From: Paeniroseomonas aquatica | Lineage (GTDB): Bacteria > Pseudomonadota > Alphaproteobacteria > Acetobacterales > Acetobacteraceae | Direction: 5' to 3' | DNA length: 64,000 nt | NCBI RefSeq assembly: GCF_030409335.1 | Contig: NZ_JAUFPN010000127.1 | Coordinates: 12,810-76,809, forward strand | Shown: positions 1 through 8,751 of the stretch, one piece after another | How the letters are laid out: each line of letters begins with the position of its first letter | Numbering within the stretch: the stretch's first letter is position 1 | Position numbers and translations under genes: made by a program | The notes under the pieces: generated by a model | Databases searched by the model: none | The model's input: the letters and a program-made list of their open reading frames with translations, nothing else | What the model was told of the DNA's origin: nothing

Positions 1-269
1 GAACCAGACCTCGATCCGCTCAGCCTCGGGGTGGTCGGCCGCGACCTGCGCGAGGGCTTGCACAAAGCCCCCTTTTTGAACCGCTCCTGGGCGGCGCGGT
101 CGGTCTCGGCATGGCGGGATCGCGGCGTCTGCCAGGACAGGTCGAGGCTGCGCATCAGCTTGCCCATGCCGGTCTCGCTGTAGCTCACGCCGAAACGCTC
201 CTGCACGATCTGGCAGAGGTCGATCAGCCGCCAGGTCGACACCCCGTCCGCTTCCGGATCCGGCCCCTG
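1..269 (-). pseudogene. IS630-family transposase fragment
   Basis: Read on the minus strand, this encodes the middle of an IS630-type transposase: a helix-turn-helix stretch (WRLIDLCQIVQERFGV, then YSETGMGKLMRSL) leading to the start of the DDE domain (AERIEVWF). It has no N-terminus, because it is cut at the IS21 end at 270, and it runs off the window on the other side. The two halves are in different frames: translation reads ERFKKG in one frame and resumes as GFVQALAQ in the -1 frame across an A5G5 run (minus-strand sequence at 70-79). This is either decay or a -1 slippage site of the kind used by some IS elements. It is non-functional here because of the 5' truncation. Confidence 0.75.
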
Positions 270-367
270 TGTGGATTCCAATCCAAGGCGGCCAGGTATT
301 CCAATCTGATGGCGGCCACCCTACCGATCTGATGGCGGCCACCTTTCCAATCTGATCCCGGCCACCC
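270..367 (+). repeat. IS21 left-end multiple terminal repeats
   Basis: Four tandem copies of a unit close to TTCCAATCTGATGGCGGCCACC start near 276, 299, 322 and 346. The outermost is the most divergent and the innermost has CCC in place of TGG. Repeats of this kind in IS21 elements are known binding sites for the IstA transposase. Confidence 0.6.
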
Positions 368-466
368 TCCACAGAGCAGGAGGTTCGCCCGGATCGGAGA
401 TCGTTTCGAAGGTCAGTGTTCACCTGGCTCCAGCGTTCCCCCGTCGCAATCGATGGAGGGGATGGG

Positions 467-2008
467 ATGCCGACGGAGAGACTGTCCATGCGGCGGATAC
501 GGCAGGTCCTGCAGTTACATTTCGGGGCGCGCACAAGTGCCCGGGTCATCGCTCGTGAGGTGGGGGTGGGCCGCAGCACGGTGCAGGACTACCTGGCACG
601 CGCGGGCGCGGCGGGGCTTGGCTGGCCGCTGGCGCCCGAGCTGACGGATGCGGCGATCGAGCAGCTGCTGTTTCCCGCGCCGAGCTGCAAGTCGGGTGCC
701 CGGCGCTACCCCGAGCCGGACTGGGGAGCGTTGGCGCGAGAGATGAAGCGTCCCGGGGTCAGTTTGATGATCCTTTGGGAGGAATACGCGGCGGTTCATC
801 CGCAGGGGTATGGCTATAGCCGGTTCTGCGAGTTGTTCCGGGCGTTCGAGCGGCGCCTGTCGCCGACCATGCGGCAGACCCATGTTGCCGGGCACAAGGC
901 CTTCGTTGATTACTCCGGCAAGAAGGTGCCGATCGTCGACCCGCTCACTGGCGAGGTGCGCCTGGCGGAGATCTTCGTCGGCGTGCTCGGCGCGTCGAAC
1001 CTGACCTATGCCGAGGCGAGCTGGACGCAGAGCCTGCCGGATTGGATTGGCGCGCATGTCCGGATGTTCCGGTTCTATGGGGCGGTGCCGCGACTGCTGG
1101 TGCCGGACAACCTCAAGAGTGGCGTCACCAAGGCCTCGTTCTATGATCCCGAGTTGAACCGCACCTATGGCTCGATGGCGGCGCACTACGGCGTCGGCAT
1201 ACTGCCGGCGCGACCCAACAAGCCCAAGGACAAGGCGGCGGTTGAGGCCGGAGTACGTTTTGCGCAGGGCTATATCCTGGGCCGCTTGCGGCATCTCACG
1301 TTCTTCTCGCTGGCCGAATGCAATGCCGCGATAGCCGCGGCCCTCGAGCGGATGAATGACCGCGAGATGCGTCGCCTGGGTGTCAGCCGCCGCCAACTCT
1401 TCGAAGCTGTCGAGCGCGCCGCCATGCAGTCCCTGCCGGAGCAGGACTATGAGTACGCCGAATGGCGTCTCGCCCGCGTCGGGCTCGACTATCATGTCGA
1501 GGTCGCGGGCTTCTGCTACTCGGTGCCGCATGCGCTGCTCCGCGAGCAGGTCGATACCCGCGCCACCGCCCGCACCATCGAGGTGTTCCACCGGGGCAAG
1601 CGGGTTGCGGCTCACCTGCGGCACTACGCCGGTCCGCGACATCACACCCAGCCCGAGCACATGCCCAGCGCGCATCGGCGCTATGCCGAATGGACCCCTG
1701 AACGCCTGCAGCGGCAGGCGCGCGACATCGGCCCCAGCACGGAGGCGCTGATCCTTGCCGTGCTGGCCCGGCGGCCGCATCCGGAGCAAGGCGTCCGAAG
1801 CTGTCTCGGGGTGTTGCGGTTGTTCCGCGGCATTGCGGCAGCGCGGGCGGAGGCAGTCAGCAGCCGGGCGATTGAGATTGGGGCGCTGTCGCACGACAGC
1901 GTTGCCTCGATCCTTAAACACCGGCTCGACCAGAAGGCGTCGCCGCAAGCCGCGGACGGCACGCCTCTGCTGCACGACAACATCCGCGGATCTCGTTATT
2001 TCCATTGA
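467..2008 (+). CDS. istA: IS21 transposase IstA
   Basis: DDE transposase of the IS21 family, 513 residues, normal length. An N-terminal helix-turn-helix (RLSMRRIRQVL, then REVGVGRSTVQDYL) binds the terminal repeats. The RNase H-fold catalytic core follows, with candidate acidic residues in HKAFVDYSGKKV, LLVPDNLKSGV and KDKAAVEAGVRF, and a C-terminal beta-barrel region comes last. An upstream in-frame GTG at 416 exists, but the ATG at 467 has a GGAGGGG ribosome site and gives the usual family start MPTERLSM. istB follows directly, with its ribosome site inside the end of istA, implying coupled translation. No frameshift or stop is seen. Confidence 0.94.
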   Translation: MPTERLSMRRIRQVLQLHFGARTSARVIAREVGVGRSTVQDYLARAGAAGLGWPLAPELTDAAIEQLLFPAPSCKSGARRYPEPDWGALAREMKRPGVSLMILWEEYAAVHPQGYGYSRFCELFRAFERRLSPTMRQTHVAGHKAFVDYSGKKVPIVDPLTGEVRLAEIFVGVLGASNLTYAEASWTQSLPDWIGAHVRMFRFYGAVPRLLVPDNLKSGVTKASFYDPELNRTYGSMAAHYGVGILPARPNKPKDKAAVEAGVRFAQGYILGRLRHLTFFSLAECNAAIAAALERMNDREMRRLGVSRRQLFEAVERAAMQSLPEQDYEYAEWRLARVGLDYHVEVAGFCYSVPHALLREQVDTRATARTIEVFHRGKRVAAHLRHYAGPRHHTQPEHMPSAHRRYAEWTPERLQRQARDIGPSTEALILAVLARRPHPEQGVRSCLGVLRLFRGIAAARAEAVSSRAIEIGALSHDSVASILKHRLDQKASPQAADGTPLLHDNIRGSRYFH

Positions 2009-2019
2009 GGAGAGCAGCC

Positions 2020-2754
2020 TTGCTGAACCACCCGACACTGGATCGCCTACGCGAGCTTGGCCTGAACGGCATGGCCAAGGGCTTTTGCGATCTGGCGGCC
2101 AATCCCGAGAGCAGCGCTCTCGAGCATGCCGAATGGCTGGGCCTGCTGGTCGAACAGGAGGCAACGCTACGGCAGCAGAAGCGTTTCGAGGCCCGCACGC
2201 GCACTGCCAAGCTGCGCCATGCCGCCAGCATCGAGGATGTCGATTTCCGAACCCCGCGCGGTCTCGACCGGGCGTTGTTCCTGCGCCTGGCCAGCGGCGA
2301 TTGGATCCGCGAGCATCGGCACTGTCTGATTACCGGGCCCTGCGGCACTGGCAAGTCGTGGCTGGCCTGCGCCCTGGGCGACAAGGCCTGCCGTGACAAC
2401 TTTTCGGTGCTCTACCAGCGCAGCTCGCGGCTGTTCGCCAGCCTGGCACTGGCGCGCGGTGACGGCCGGTACGCCCGACTGATGCGGCAACTCGCCCGGG
2501 TCGACTTACTGATCCTGGATGACTGGGGACCGGAGCCCCTGGCGGCCGAGCAGCGCCGCGACCTACTGGAGATCGTCGAGGATCGCTACAATACCGGCTC
2601 GCTGATCATCACCAGCCAAGTGCCGATTGGGCGTTGGTATGAAATCGTGGGTGACCCCACCCTGGCCGAGGCGATCCTTGACCGGGTTGTCCACGCCGCC
2701 CATCGCATCGAGCTCAAGGGGGAAAGCCTGCGCAAACTGCGCGCCTCTGCTTGA
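2020..2754 (+). CDS. istB: IS21 helper ATPase IstB
   Basis: AAA+ ATPase of the IS21 family (244 residues), related to DnaC, which assists IstA in choosing target DNA. Walker A is GPCGTGKSW near residue 105 and Walker B is LLILDDWG near residue 165; a sensor-type TSQVP follows. The start is taken as TTG at 2020, which gives the family N-terminus MLNHPTLDRL and lies 6 bases after a GAGGAGA ribosome site overlapping the istA stop. A TTG at 2005 is also in frame but would sit on the ribosome site. Intact. Confidence 0.94.
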   Translation: MLNHPTLDRLRELGLNGMAKGFCDLAANPESSALEHAEWLGLLVEQEATLRQQKRFEARTRTAKLRHAASIEDVDFRTPRGLDRALFLRLASGDWIREHRHCLITGPCGTGKSWLACALGDKACRDNFSVLYQRSSRLFASLALARGDGRYARLMRQLARVDLLILDDWGPEPLAAEQRRDLLEIVEDRYNTGSLIITSQVPIGRWYEIVGDPTLAEAILDRVVHAAHRIELKGESLRKLRASA

Positions 2755-2807
2755 CCCTGATTACCTGACCATGACATGAGCAAAACCGACCTGCGAGGAT
2801 GATCGGG

Positions 2808-2880
2808 CCTGGCCGCCATCAGATTGGAATGGTGGCCGCGATGAGATTGGAATTGGTGGCCGCCTTCGTCGGAATCCGCA
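2808..2880 (-). repeat. IS21 right-end multiple terminal repeats
   Basis: Three inverted copies of the left-end unit: minus-strand GGATTCCGACGAAGGCGG, CCAATCTCATCGCGGCCACC and CCAATCTGATGGCGGCCAGG. The outermost 10 bases differ from the left terminus at one position. They are probable IstA binding sites. Confidence 0.6.
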
Positions 2881-3684
2881 GTTGAGGAAGCGGTTGTCAG
2901 GCCAAAACCTTGAAACGATGCCCGCTTGCCCATCCTTGGAACGCCCGCCTTGCCGCTGTTGGATCAGTCCAGCCGCCTTCATCCCGCCTAAAGCTGCCAA
3001 GAAAGACCTTCGGCCTACGTCCTCCCCGGTGAAGCTATGGACGTTCAGCGTGCGGGAGGTAGCGGCGGGAGGCGTGCAGGACCACGCTCCCAGGAGGTTG
3101 GCGACGAGAGCCCCTGTTGCCTGATGGAACTGCCGTTGGGCGCTTTCGCTACGCCTTCTTTGCCGCAAACCTTTGTAGGCCTCAGCGCGGCAAATCTTAC
3201 GAATGACCTCGGCAGTGAAAGCCTCCGCAGCGGGCGTCAATGGCGTCCGATGCAGGCTCAACAGTTTTGAAGCTGCGACTTGCTTTAACTCAAGCCGGTC
3301 AGGGGCAAGGGCGAACCCACCCGGTCGACGCAGGTTGGAAGGCGGCCTAACCGATGGCACCGGTTCGGCAAAGGCCGCCGCAGACCTTGGAGATAGCGGC
3401 TTCGTCGCTTTAGCCAAAAACAGCCATTCCTTCGCTTGTCGCTCTTTCGGTTTAAGAGTCGGATTGTTTTCCCTTTCAGGTTGATAATCCAAGCTAAGAA
3501 TGTGTTTGGATGCTTCTTCTTCCGGTTTGTCCAAAACACTTGGAGTGATAGGAGAAAAAGAATCCTCTAAATTATCCTTATCTCTATACGCCCCCCCTCC
3601 GGGGAGCCTACTAATACCATTAAGGAAATCATCCCAATCGTCGTCGGCGTCGGTATTCGGTAGTACCTTGATATCATCAAGCAT
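2881..3684 (-). pseudogene. Unknown protein with winged-helix-like region, 3' end cut off by IS21
   Basis: About 268 codons of a minus-strand gene beginning at ATG 3684; the frame runs into the IS21 right end and stops at 2761, so the true C-terminus is lost. The N-terminus is acidic (DDDWDDFLNG), the middle is Pro/Arg-rich, and the last 90 residues resemble a winged helix: a helix with GRRSFLAALGGMKAAGLI, then basic QQRQGGRSKDG and a strand GIVSRFWPDNRFL. Plasmid- or island-borne DNA-binding proteins of alphaproteobacteria often have this layout, but I do not recognise the family. A CCCCCGAGGGGG palindrome lies just upstream of the start, over the ribosome site. Chimeric product possible; function unknown. 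Confidence 0.55.
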
Positions 3685-4440
3685 GATTCATCGCTCACCC
3701 CCGAGGGGGCTGTTAAAGGTTGAACATGCGGAATTGGTCGCATCGCCCGCGTTATGGGTTCGACGTCGCCAATATGATTGCAAAGGGGGTATGGGTACCG
3801 GTTGCGGTACAGAGTACAAGATCGGGAACACCCCAAATCCTGACCTCCAACATGGGCAAAAAGCTGGCGCTACGTCAAGCTAATTAGAGCCGCGCTTTGC
3901 GCAGTGGTTGCGCGCTAAGTCCGCGGTTTTCCGGAGCCTGGGTGTATGAGATATCGGGGGTACCCCCTGAGCCCAAGCCCACCCCTGCGCCTCCGTATGC
4001 CAGGAGGCCACTCCCATACAGAAGCCGATTTAGAGATCGTGGCGGGCGTTTATGGCTGCCCTGACCGGTGGTGGTCGATGATACCCCTGAGGCACACTAT
4101 AATGGCTTCCGAAATGCCTTTTTCCTAATCCTTACGCACTAGTGCATTCTCAAAAATAGTCGATTCAGACCCCTCGGATGCGTGTCAAGATGGGCGAATG
4201 GCCAGAACGCTCGTACGTGGCAGGTGGCACCGTCGCCTACCGTTCGCCGATGAATGGCGTTTGCAGTCCATTCAGCCAACCCTAACCCATGGGTGAAGGA
4301 ACCGCCGGGGCATGGATATCAACACCCTAACCACCCTATGTTTTCGGTAAAGAAGCATGCAAGTATGGTCTTGGCTAAGCCCATAGTCACCTGAATAACC
4401 TGTTCCTAGTACACGGTGCTTGGCCTTGGGAGGATACGAC
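3685..4440. other. Gene-free accessory sequence
   Basis: No convincing coding sequence on either strand; short open frames here lack ribosome sites and recognisable products. Two near-identical G/C palindromes stand out: CCCCCGAGGGGG at 3698-3709 and GGGGGTACCCCC at 3956-3967. Composition is more mixed than in the core genome to the right. Confidence 0.5.
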
Positions 4441-4734
4441 ATGACAGCCTACCTAATCGCCAACATCACAGTCACCGATCCTGAGCGTTACCCGCCTTAC
4501 CGGGCGCAGGTGCCCGGCGTCGTCACGCAGTATGGGGGACGCTTTCTCGTCCGCGCTGGAGCGGTTCACCCGTTGGAGGGCGAGTTGGGCTTCGATCGCT
4601 TTGTAGTCATCGAGTTCCCTTCGCTCGAAGTCGCCAAGCAATTTTACGGCAGCCCTGAGTATGCTCCGCTACTCAAGTTGAGGATGGAAACCACGCGGTC
4701 CCAAGTCGCGTTTGTGGAGGGTGCTTCACTTTAA
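4441..4734 (+). CDS. DUF1330 family protein
   Basis: 97 residues, the full length of the DUF1330 family, small dimeric alpha/beta-barrel (EthD-like) proteins of unknown substrate. Family features are the opening AYLIANITVTDPERY, the GGRFLVRAG turn and the end strand FDRFVVIEFPS with AKQFYGSPEY. The ATG at 4441 follows a GGAGG at 4429, which decides it over an in-frame start at 4420. It stands alone within the accessory tract, with no operon partner and no signal peptide, so it should be cytoplasmic. Family confident, role unknown. Confidence 0.82.
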   Translation: MTAYLIANITVTDPERYPPYRAQVPGVVTQYGGRFLVRAGAVHPLEGELGFDRFVVIEFPSLEVAKQFYGSPEYAPLLKLRMETTRSQVAFVEGASL

Positions 4735-4991
4735 TACTCAGACCCTTTCGGAAGATGCAGGCGCCAGCGAAGTCGTACCTGTCCACCACGAGGTAGGCAG
4801 TAACAGCTTGTATCTTCCGTCTGTGTCGCTGCACTGGTCGGGTGTGCACTTGGTGTCATTGGGCACTAACTTTTGTCTTAGTGTCCGTCCGGGATCAACC
4901 TGTGTCTTATCATACTAATAGCCTTGGTTGATAACCGGTTTCGACTGTGAATAGGCTTTCATCCTCAGCTTCGATCAGCGGTAGATTGGGT

Positions 4992-5345
4992 ATGACTTGG
5001 GACGACGCGCTCGCAATCGGATTGCAACTGCCCGGAATGGAGGCTTCCACCTCCTACGGCACACCCGCCCTCAAAGTGAGAGGCAGGCTCGTGACACGTC
5101 TGCTCACCGAAGATGACAGCCTCGTTCTCCTAAGTGTCCCACCGGACGAACGCGCAGTACTAATTGAAATAGACTCTCAAGTCTTTCATATTACTCCCCA
5201 TTATGAGGGGTACCCGGCTGTTCTTGCCCGATTGGCAACCTTGGAATCCGAACGGCTTTTGCCGTTCCTGAAACGTCGCTGGCGAGAAGTTGCGCCAAAG
5301 CGCGTCGTCGCCAGCTACGAAGAGGCGCGGGTCAAAAGCCGATAG
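4992..5345 (+). CDS. MmcQ/YjbR family protein
   Basis: 117 residues matching the MmcQ/YjbR (CyaY-like fold) family, proposed DNA-binding proteins with no settled function. Typical features are the N-terminal helix TWDDALAIGLQLPG, then the short strand block SYGTPALKVRGRLVTRL, the PPDERAVLIE strand, and the C-terminal LLPFLKRRWREVAPKRV followed by SYEEARVKS. A GTG at 4947 is also in frame, but the ATG at 4992 matches the usual family N-terminus. Neither has a strong ribosome site. The 257 bases before it hold no gene. Confidence 0.8.
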   Translation: MTWDDALAIGLQLPGMEASTSYGTPALKVRGRLVTRLLTEDDSLVLLSVPPDERAVLIEIDSQVFHITPHYEGYPAVLARLATLESERLLPFLKRRWREVAPKRVVASYEEARVKSR

Positions 5346-5850
5346 GGTGGAATTTTACACGCTGCGGATGAACCTCCTGTTTTTTCGTTAAGGCTATTGC
5401 GAAGCATTGAATGAAGCTGGACTTGCTTTCCTTCACTTATCCGCTTGTCGCCGCTTCGAAAAATTTCTGACGGACTCTTAGACTGTGTCTCGTCCTATCG
5501 GGCACTTGCTCTAAGCCAAGTTTGACTGATGCGCCTGCCAGTCAGTGCCCAACTAAACCTGAGAAGGTGAGGTCGTCGTCACAACTCAGACTAAGATAAA
5601 ATAGTAAATATATCCGAAAACAAACATTAAGCTAGTTGAGGCAAAAACGCCCAAAGTCCCCATGACAAAGACGAAGAACATCAGCATCAAATCATGTAAC
5701 TTACCTCGCACGGTTCGGTACATGCTTTTCTGTTATTAGCTTTGACTTGTCGATTCCATAAACCAGGATGGCCCGAATGCGCCCTCCCCACATTCGGGCC
5801 ACTGGCGGATGCATGGCTGATGGACTAGCTACACATCCACGACTGCAACG
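5346..5850. other. A+T-rich gene-free stretch
   Basis: No supported gene. Composition is strikingly unlike the core: only 17 of the 60 bases from 5581 to 5640 are G or C. The one clear structure is the hairpin at 5770-5800 downstream of aqpZ. The stretch is consistent with recently acquired or decayed DNA. Confidence 0.55.
5770..5800 (-). terminator. Hairpin downstream of aqpZ
   Basis: Perfect 10-bp arms GGCCCGAATG and CATTCGGGCC around an 11-base loop, 50 bases past the aqpZ stop on the minus strand. No strong U-run follows, so it may be a terminator or only an mRNA 3' stabiliser. Confidence 0.4.
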
Positions 5851-6636
5851 CTACCTGGGCTCGCGTGCAGGCGCTGGGGCCAACGACTCACCAGGGGTAG
5901 ACCGCGCTTGCCTAACCGCGGCCTCGCGGTCGGCATCGTTATCTTCCGCGCCAAGCCACCGCGCGACAAACCCGGCCACCACGGCTCCTAGGATTGGAGC
6001 GATCCAGAACATCCATAGTTGACCAATGGCCCAGCCACCCTGAAACAGAGCGGGGCCGGTACTGCGAGCCGGGTTTACGCTAGTATTAGTGATCGGGATG
6101 CTGATCAAATGCACCAACGTCAGCCCAAGACCGATCGCAATCGGGGCAAAGCCTTTTGGTGCCCGTTCGGACGTTGACCCCAAGATGATGGCTAAGAAGA
6201 AAGCCGTCATCACCGCTTCGGTTAAGAAAGCGGAGCCGAAGTCGTAGCCGCCTGGGCTATGTTCACCGTACCCATTGGAGGCAAAACCCGAAACGACTGC
6301 ATCAAAACCTGTTTTGCCATTGGCGATATAGTACAGAATAAAGGCGCCGACGATGCCTCCGGCGACCTGTGCAGCAATGTAGCCGGGAGCCCGTCTTGCC
6401 TCGAAACGTCCGGCTGCGACCAAGCCAAGGGTGACGGCGGGATTCAAATGGCAACCTGAAATGTGCCCAATCGCGAACGCCATTGTTAAAACTGTGAGTC
6501 CGAAGGCGGCTGACACGCCAAGAAGTCCAATACCTACTTCGGGAAACGCGGCGGCGATCACCGCGCTACCGCAGCCTCCCAAAACTAGCCATAATGTTCC
6601 AAGAAATTCAGCCGTCAGTTTGCGGGCGCTTGGCAT
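5851..6636 (-). CDS. aqpZ: Aquaporin Z-like water channel
   Basis: Major intrinsic protein of the inner membrane, 261 residues, close to AqpZ in length plus a 35-residue hydrophilic tail. Six membrane spans and two half-helices are expected. The two pore motifs are intact: NPA in [12 protein letters not shown] (near residue 65) and NPA in [11 protein letters not shown] (near residue 185), the latter followed by the selectivity-filter Arg. The strand block [19 protein letters not shown] is typical of AqpZ rather than GlpF, supporting water rather than glycerol transport. It is divergent from nothing and lies alone; inverted repeats upstream (6695-6715) could be regulatory. Confidence 0.94.
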   Translation of the reverse strand: MPSARKLTAEFLGTLWLVLGGCGSAVIAAAFPEVGIGLLGVSAAFGLTVLTMAFAIGHISGCHLNPAVTLGLVAAGRFEARRAPGYIAAQVAGGIVGAFILYYIANGKTGFDAVVSGFASNGYGEHSPGGYDFGSAFLTEAVMTAFFLAIILGSTSERAPKGFAPIAIGLGLTLVHLISIPITNTSVNPARSTGPALFQGGWAIGQLWMFWIAPILGAVVAGFVARWLGAEDNDADREAAVRQARSTPGESLAPAPAREPR

Positions 6637-7199
6637 ACGAAGATCCTTTTGGCTGAAATATGTATCGCACCAAAAAACCGACTATTATTGGGTTTTTGCC
6701 GACGATGTCGGCAAAGTGAACAATTGTGTCGAGGATAATTTCCAGTTTTAATCAGTCGGCTAATTTTCTTCCTAGAGATATATCAGGTCTGGTTAATTGG
6801 AATTCAATGGTTGATTAAATTCCACGTAGTATATGGTAAAACACTTTGACTGAGTCATCTTGACCGCAAGCCTTTGGTTCCACAACAAGTATCTATATCT
6901 GGAAAAACCAGCAACTTGGAGTTGGTATAGGAATCCGGTCACCGGGCCTTAGGCCAAACTAATGTCAAGCCTGAATGTGCAGATGAATTTTAAATACATC
7001 CATCGCAGGAGATCGGGATAGGGCTTCCGGCGAACACTTTGGGTCAGGGCTACAGGCTCGAAACCGCCGTCGCCAGCTAGACAAGGCTGCACCTGTAAAG
7101 CCCGACACTGGATTGCAGCGGAGGCCGCTACAAAATGATGCTACGATCTGCGCCAATCCGACAGACCTAAGCGAATGATATTGCTCGATAAACGCCTGA
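6637..7199. other. Gene-free stretch between aqpZ and tRNA-Glu
   Basis: No supported gene; a 63-codon open frame on the minus strand (6965-7156) has no ribosome site or recognisable product. A+T-richer than the core. It directly follows the 3' end of tRNA-Glu, the usual place for site-specific integration, but no copy of the tRNA 3' end was found to its left. Confidence 0.5.
6695..6715. promoter_or_regulatory. Inverted repeat upstream of aqpZ
   Basis: TTTGCCGAC and GTCGGCAAA form perfect 9-bp arms around GAT, about 60 bases upstream of the aqpZ start. A second, looser repeat (AAAAAACC ... GGTTTTT) sits just before it. It looks like an operator, but the regulator is unknown. Confidence 0.35.
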
Positions 7200-7275
7200 T
7201 GGCGTCCCCAAGGGGATTCGAACCCCTGTTACCGCCGTGAGAGGGCGGTGTCCTAGGCCTCTAGACGATGGGGAC
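7200..7275 (-). tRNA. tRNA-Glu (CTC)
   Basis: 76 bases including an encoded CCA. The acceptor stem GTCCCCA/TGGGGAC pairs fully, with discriminator G. The anticodon arm is CCGCC-CTCTCAC-GGCGG, giving anticodon CTC. The T arm AGGGG-TTCGAAT-CCCCT is canonical. The 3' end faces the A+T-rich accessory tract at 1-7199. Confidence 0.97.
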
Positions 7276-7314
7276 CCGGCAAGGCGCGCCTTCTACCCTC
7301 AGAGCGCCGGGGGA

Positions 7315-7494
7315 TCAAGCACCCTTCCGCCGTTTTTCTGCCGCCGCCGTCGCCGCCTGGTACCGGCCCTCCCGGCAGGCGGCCGAGCAGTACCTGACCT
7401 CCTCCCAGCAGCGGGCCCATTTCTTCCGCCAGGCAAAGGGCCGGCCGCAGCCCGCGCAGATCTTGTCCGGCACGCCGCCGCCCGTCCGGCTCAC
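7315..7494 (-). CDS. DUF2256 small zinc-finger-like protein
   Basis: 59 residues. The core is [20 protein letters not shown] followed by [13 protein letters not shown], the signature of the DUF2256 family. It holds two Cys pairs (CAGC and CSAAC), suggesting a small metal-binding finger. The GTG start at 7494 overlaps the stop of the upstream membrane-protein gene by four bases (GTGA), so the two should be translated together. The function of DUF2256 is unknown; homologues often sit beside photolyase or cryptochrome genes, and a photolyase does lie about 4 kb away here. Confidence 0.82.
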   Translation of the reverse strand: MSRTGGGVPDKICAGCGRPFAWRKKWARCWEEVRYCSAACREGRYQAATAAAEKRRKGA

Positions 7495-7766
7495 CGGCCC
7501 AGCCGGATTTCGCCGATGACCTTGCCGAGCTTCGGCTCCACCACGACCACCCGGTCGCCGTCCGGCCGTTGGACCCAGACCCCGATGCCGCCGTCGGTGC
7601 CGGCGATGCCGGCGATTCGCGCGCCCTCGGGCTGGGCCAGCGCCGCCTGCCAGCTGCTGCCCGCCGCACCCCCGCCGGCACGCTGGACGAGCATCGCAAC
7701 CAGGGTCACGGTGCCGCCGATGATCAGCACCCCCATCACAATGACCATGACCTTGAGCGCAGCCAC
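7491..7766 (-). CDS. Small single-pass membrane protein (DUF6476-like)
   Basis: 91 residues with one strong N-terminal membrane span ([21 protein letters not shown]) followed by a periplasmic domain ending [15 protein letters not shown]. It resembles the short alphaproteobacterial DUF6476 proteins, but I am not certain of the family. GTG at 7766 is chosen because GAGGGAGGGG lies just upstream. With this start the gene overlaps the 5' end of the divergent rluD by 26 bases. It overlaps the DUF2256 gene by four bases downstream. Confidence 0.65.
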   Translation of the reverse strand: MAALKVMVIVMGVLIIGGTVTLVAMLVQRAGGGAAGSSWQAALAQPEGARIAGIAGTDGGIGVWVQRPDGDRVVVVEPKLGKVIGEIRLGR

Positions 7767-8751
7767 CGATACCCCTCCCTCTGCCGAAACCCTGACAGTC
7801 GTCGCCGGCCCGGACCATGCCGGCCTGCGCGTGGACCGTTTCCTCGCGGAGGCGATAGGTTCGCTCTCCCGCTCCCGCGTCAAGGCGCTGATCATCGAGG
7901 GGGCGGTCAGCCGGGACGGGGTGCCGATGCGCGATGCCTCCGAGGCGAGCCGCCCGGGCAGTACCTACGCCGTCCGCATCCCCGCCGCCGTCGCCGCGAT
8001 CCCCCTGCCGCAGGACATCCCGCTGACCATCCTCTTCGAGGACCGCGACCTGATCGTCCTCGACAAGCCGGCCGGCCTCGTCGTCCATCCCGCGCCCGGA
8101 AACCAGGACGGCACCCTGGTGAACGCCCTGCTGGCCCATGCCGGGGAGGATCTGCCGGGCATCGGCGGCGAGAAGCGCCCGGGCATCGTGCACCGCCTCG
8201 ACAAGGACACCTCCGGCGTCATGGTCGTGGCCAAGACCGAGCAGGCGCTGCGCAGCCTGTCGGAGACCTTCGCCAGCCGCGACCTGGACCGCGAATACTT
8301 GGCGCTGGTCTGGGGCCTGCCGCAGCCGTTGAGCGGGGAGGTGAGGGGCGACATCGGCCGCCACCCCGCCGATCGCAAGCGCATGGCCGTGGTCGCCCGC
8401 AACGGCAAGCATGCGCTCACCCACTACGCCACCCAACGCGCCTGGGGCACCGCCTGCGCCCTGCTCCGCTGCAAGTTGGCGACCGGCCGGACGCATCAGA
8501 TCCGGGTGCACCTCACGGAGATCGGCCACCCTCTGGTGGGGGATCCGGTGTATCTTCGGCGGACTCCGGGCGCGGCGAAGCTGCTGGCCGAACCGGCCCG
8601 GTCCACGCTGCTGGCCTTTCCGCGTCAGGCGTTGCATGCCGCGACGCTGGGCTTCCGCCATCCGGTGACCGGACAGCCGCTCAGCTTCTCGGTGCCGCCG
8701 CCGGCGGATTTCGCGGGATTGCTGGGAATGCTGGACCGTAACCGGGAGTAA
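7741..8751 (+). CDS. rluD: Ribosomal large-subunit pseudouridine synthase, RluA/RluD family
   Basis: 336 residues. An N-terminal S4-like RNA-binding domain ([26 protein letters not shown], shown only in part) is followed by the catalytic domain. The catalytic Asp lies in [13 protein letters not shown], and later conserved blocks are [10 protein letters not shown] and [10 protein letters not shown]. RluD isomerises U1911/1915/1917 of 23S rRNA; the paralogues RluA and RluC cannot be excluded by motif alone. The ATG at 7741 and one at 7747 are alternatives, neither with a good ribosome site. A probable terminator follows, then rpoH, a common alphaproteobacterial order. Confidence 0.92.
   Translation: MTMTLSAATDTPPSAETLTVVAGPDHAGLRVDRFLAEAIGSLSRSRVKALIIEGAVSRDGVPMRDASEASRPGSTYAVRIPAAVAAIPLPQDIPLTILFEDRDLIVLDKPAGLVVHPAPGNQDGTLVNALLAHAGEDLPGIGGEKRPGIVHRLDKDTSGVMVVAKTEQALRSLSETFASRDLDREYLALVWGLPQPLSGEVRGDIGRHPADRKRMAVVARNGKHALTHYATQRAWGTACALLRCKLATGRTHQIRVHLTEIGHPLVGDPVYLRRTPGAAKLLAEPARSTLLAFPRQALHAATLGFRHPVTGQPLSFSVPPPADFAGLLGMLDRNRE

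Larger units (their letters stand above)
270..2880 (+). mobile_element. IS21-family insertion sequence
   Basis: A complete element with two genes, istA and istB, between imperfect inverted ends. The left end begins TGTGGATTCC at 270; the complement of the right end begins TGCGGATTCC at 2880, and both continue into an AAGGCGGCCA motif. Each end carries several 20-odd-bp subrepeats, as is usual for IS21. The flanks (GGCCCCTG on the left, GTTGAGGA on the right) do not match, so no target duplication is visible, and both neighbouring genes are truncated exactly at the ends. This suggests a deletion or recombination after insertion. Both genes are open, so the element may still be active. Confidence 0.87.

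Noticed and set aside
4836-5560. TTGGGCACT at about 4859 and its complement AGTGCCCAA at about 5545 as inverted ends of a small element around the MmcQ/YjbR gene
   Set aside because: Only nine bases match, with no flanking duplication and no transposase, so chance cannot be excluded.
7200-7275. An attachment-site copy of the tRNA-Glu 3' end within the accessory tract
   Set aside because: I searched the sequence to the left for GGATTCGAACCCC and GGCGTCCCC repeats and found no second copy; the far end may lie outside the window.
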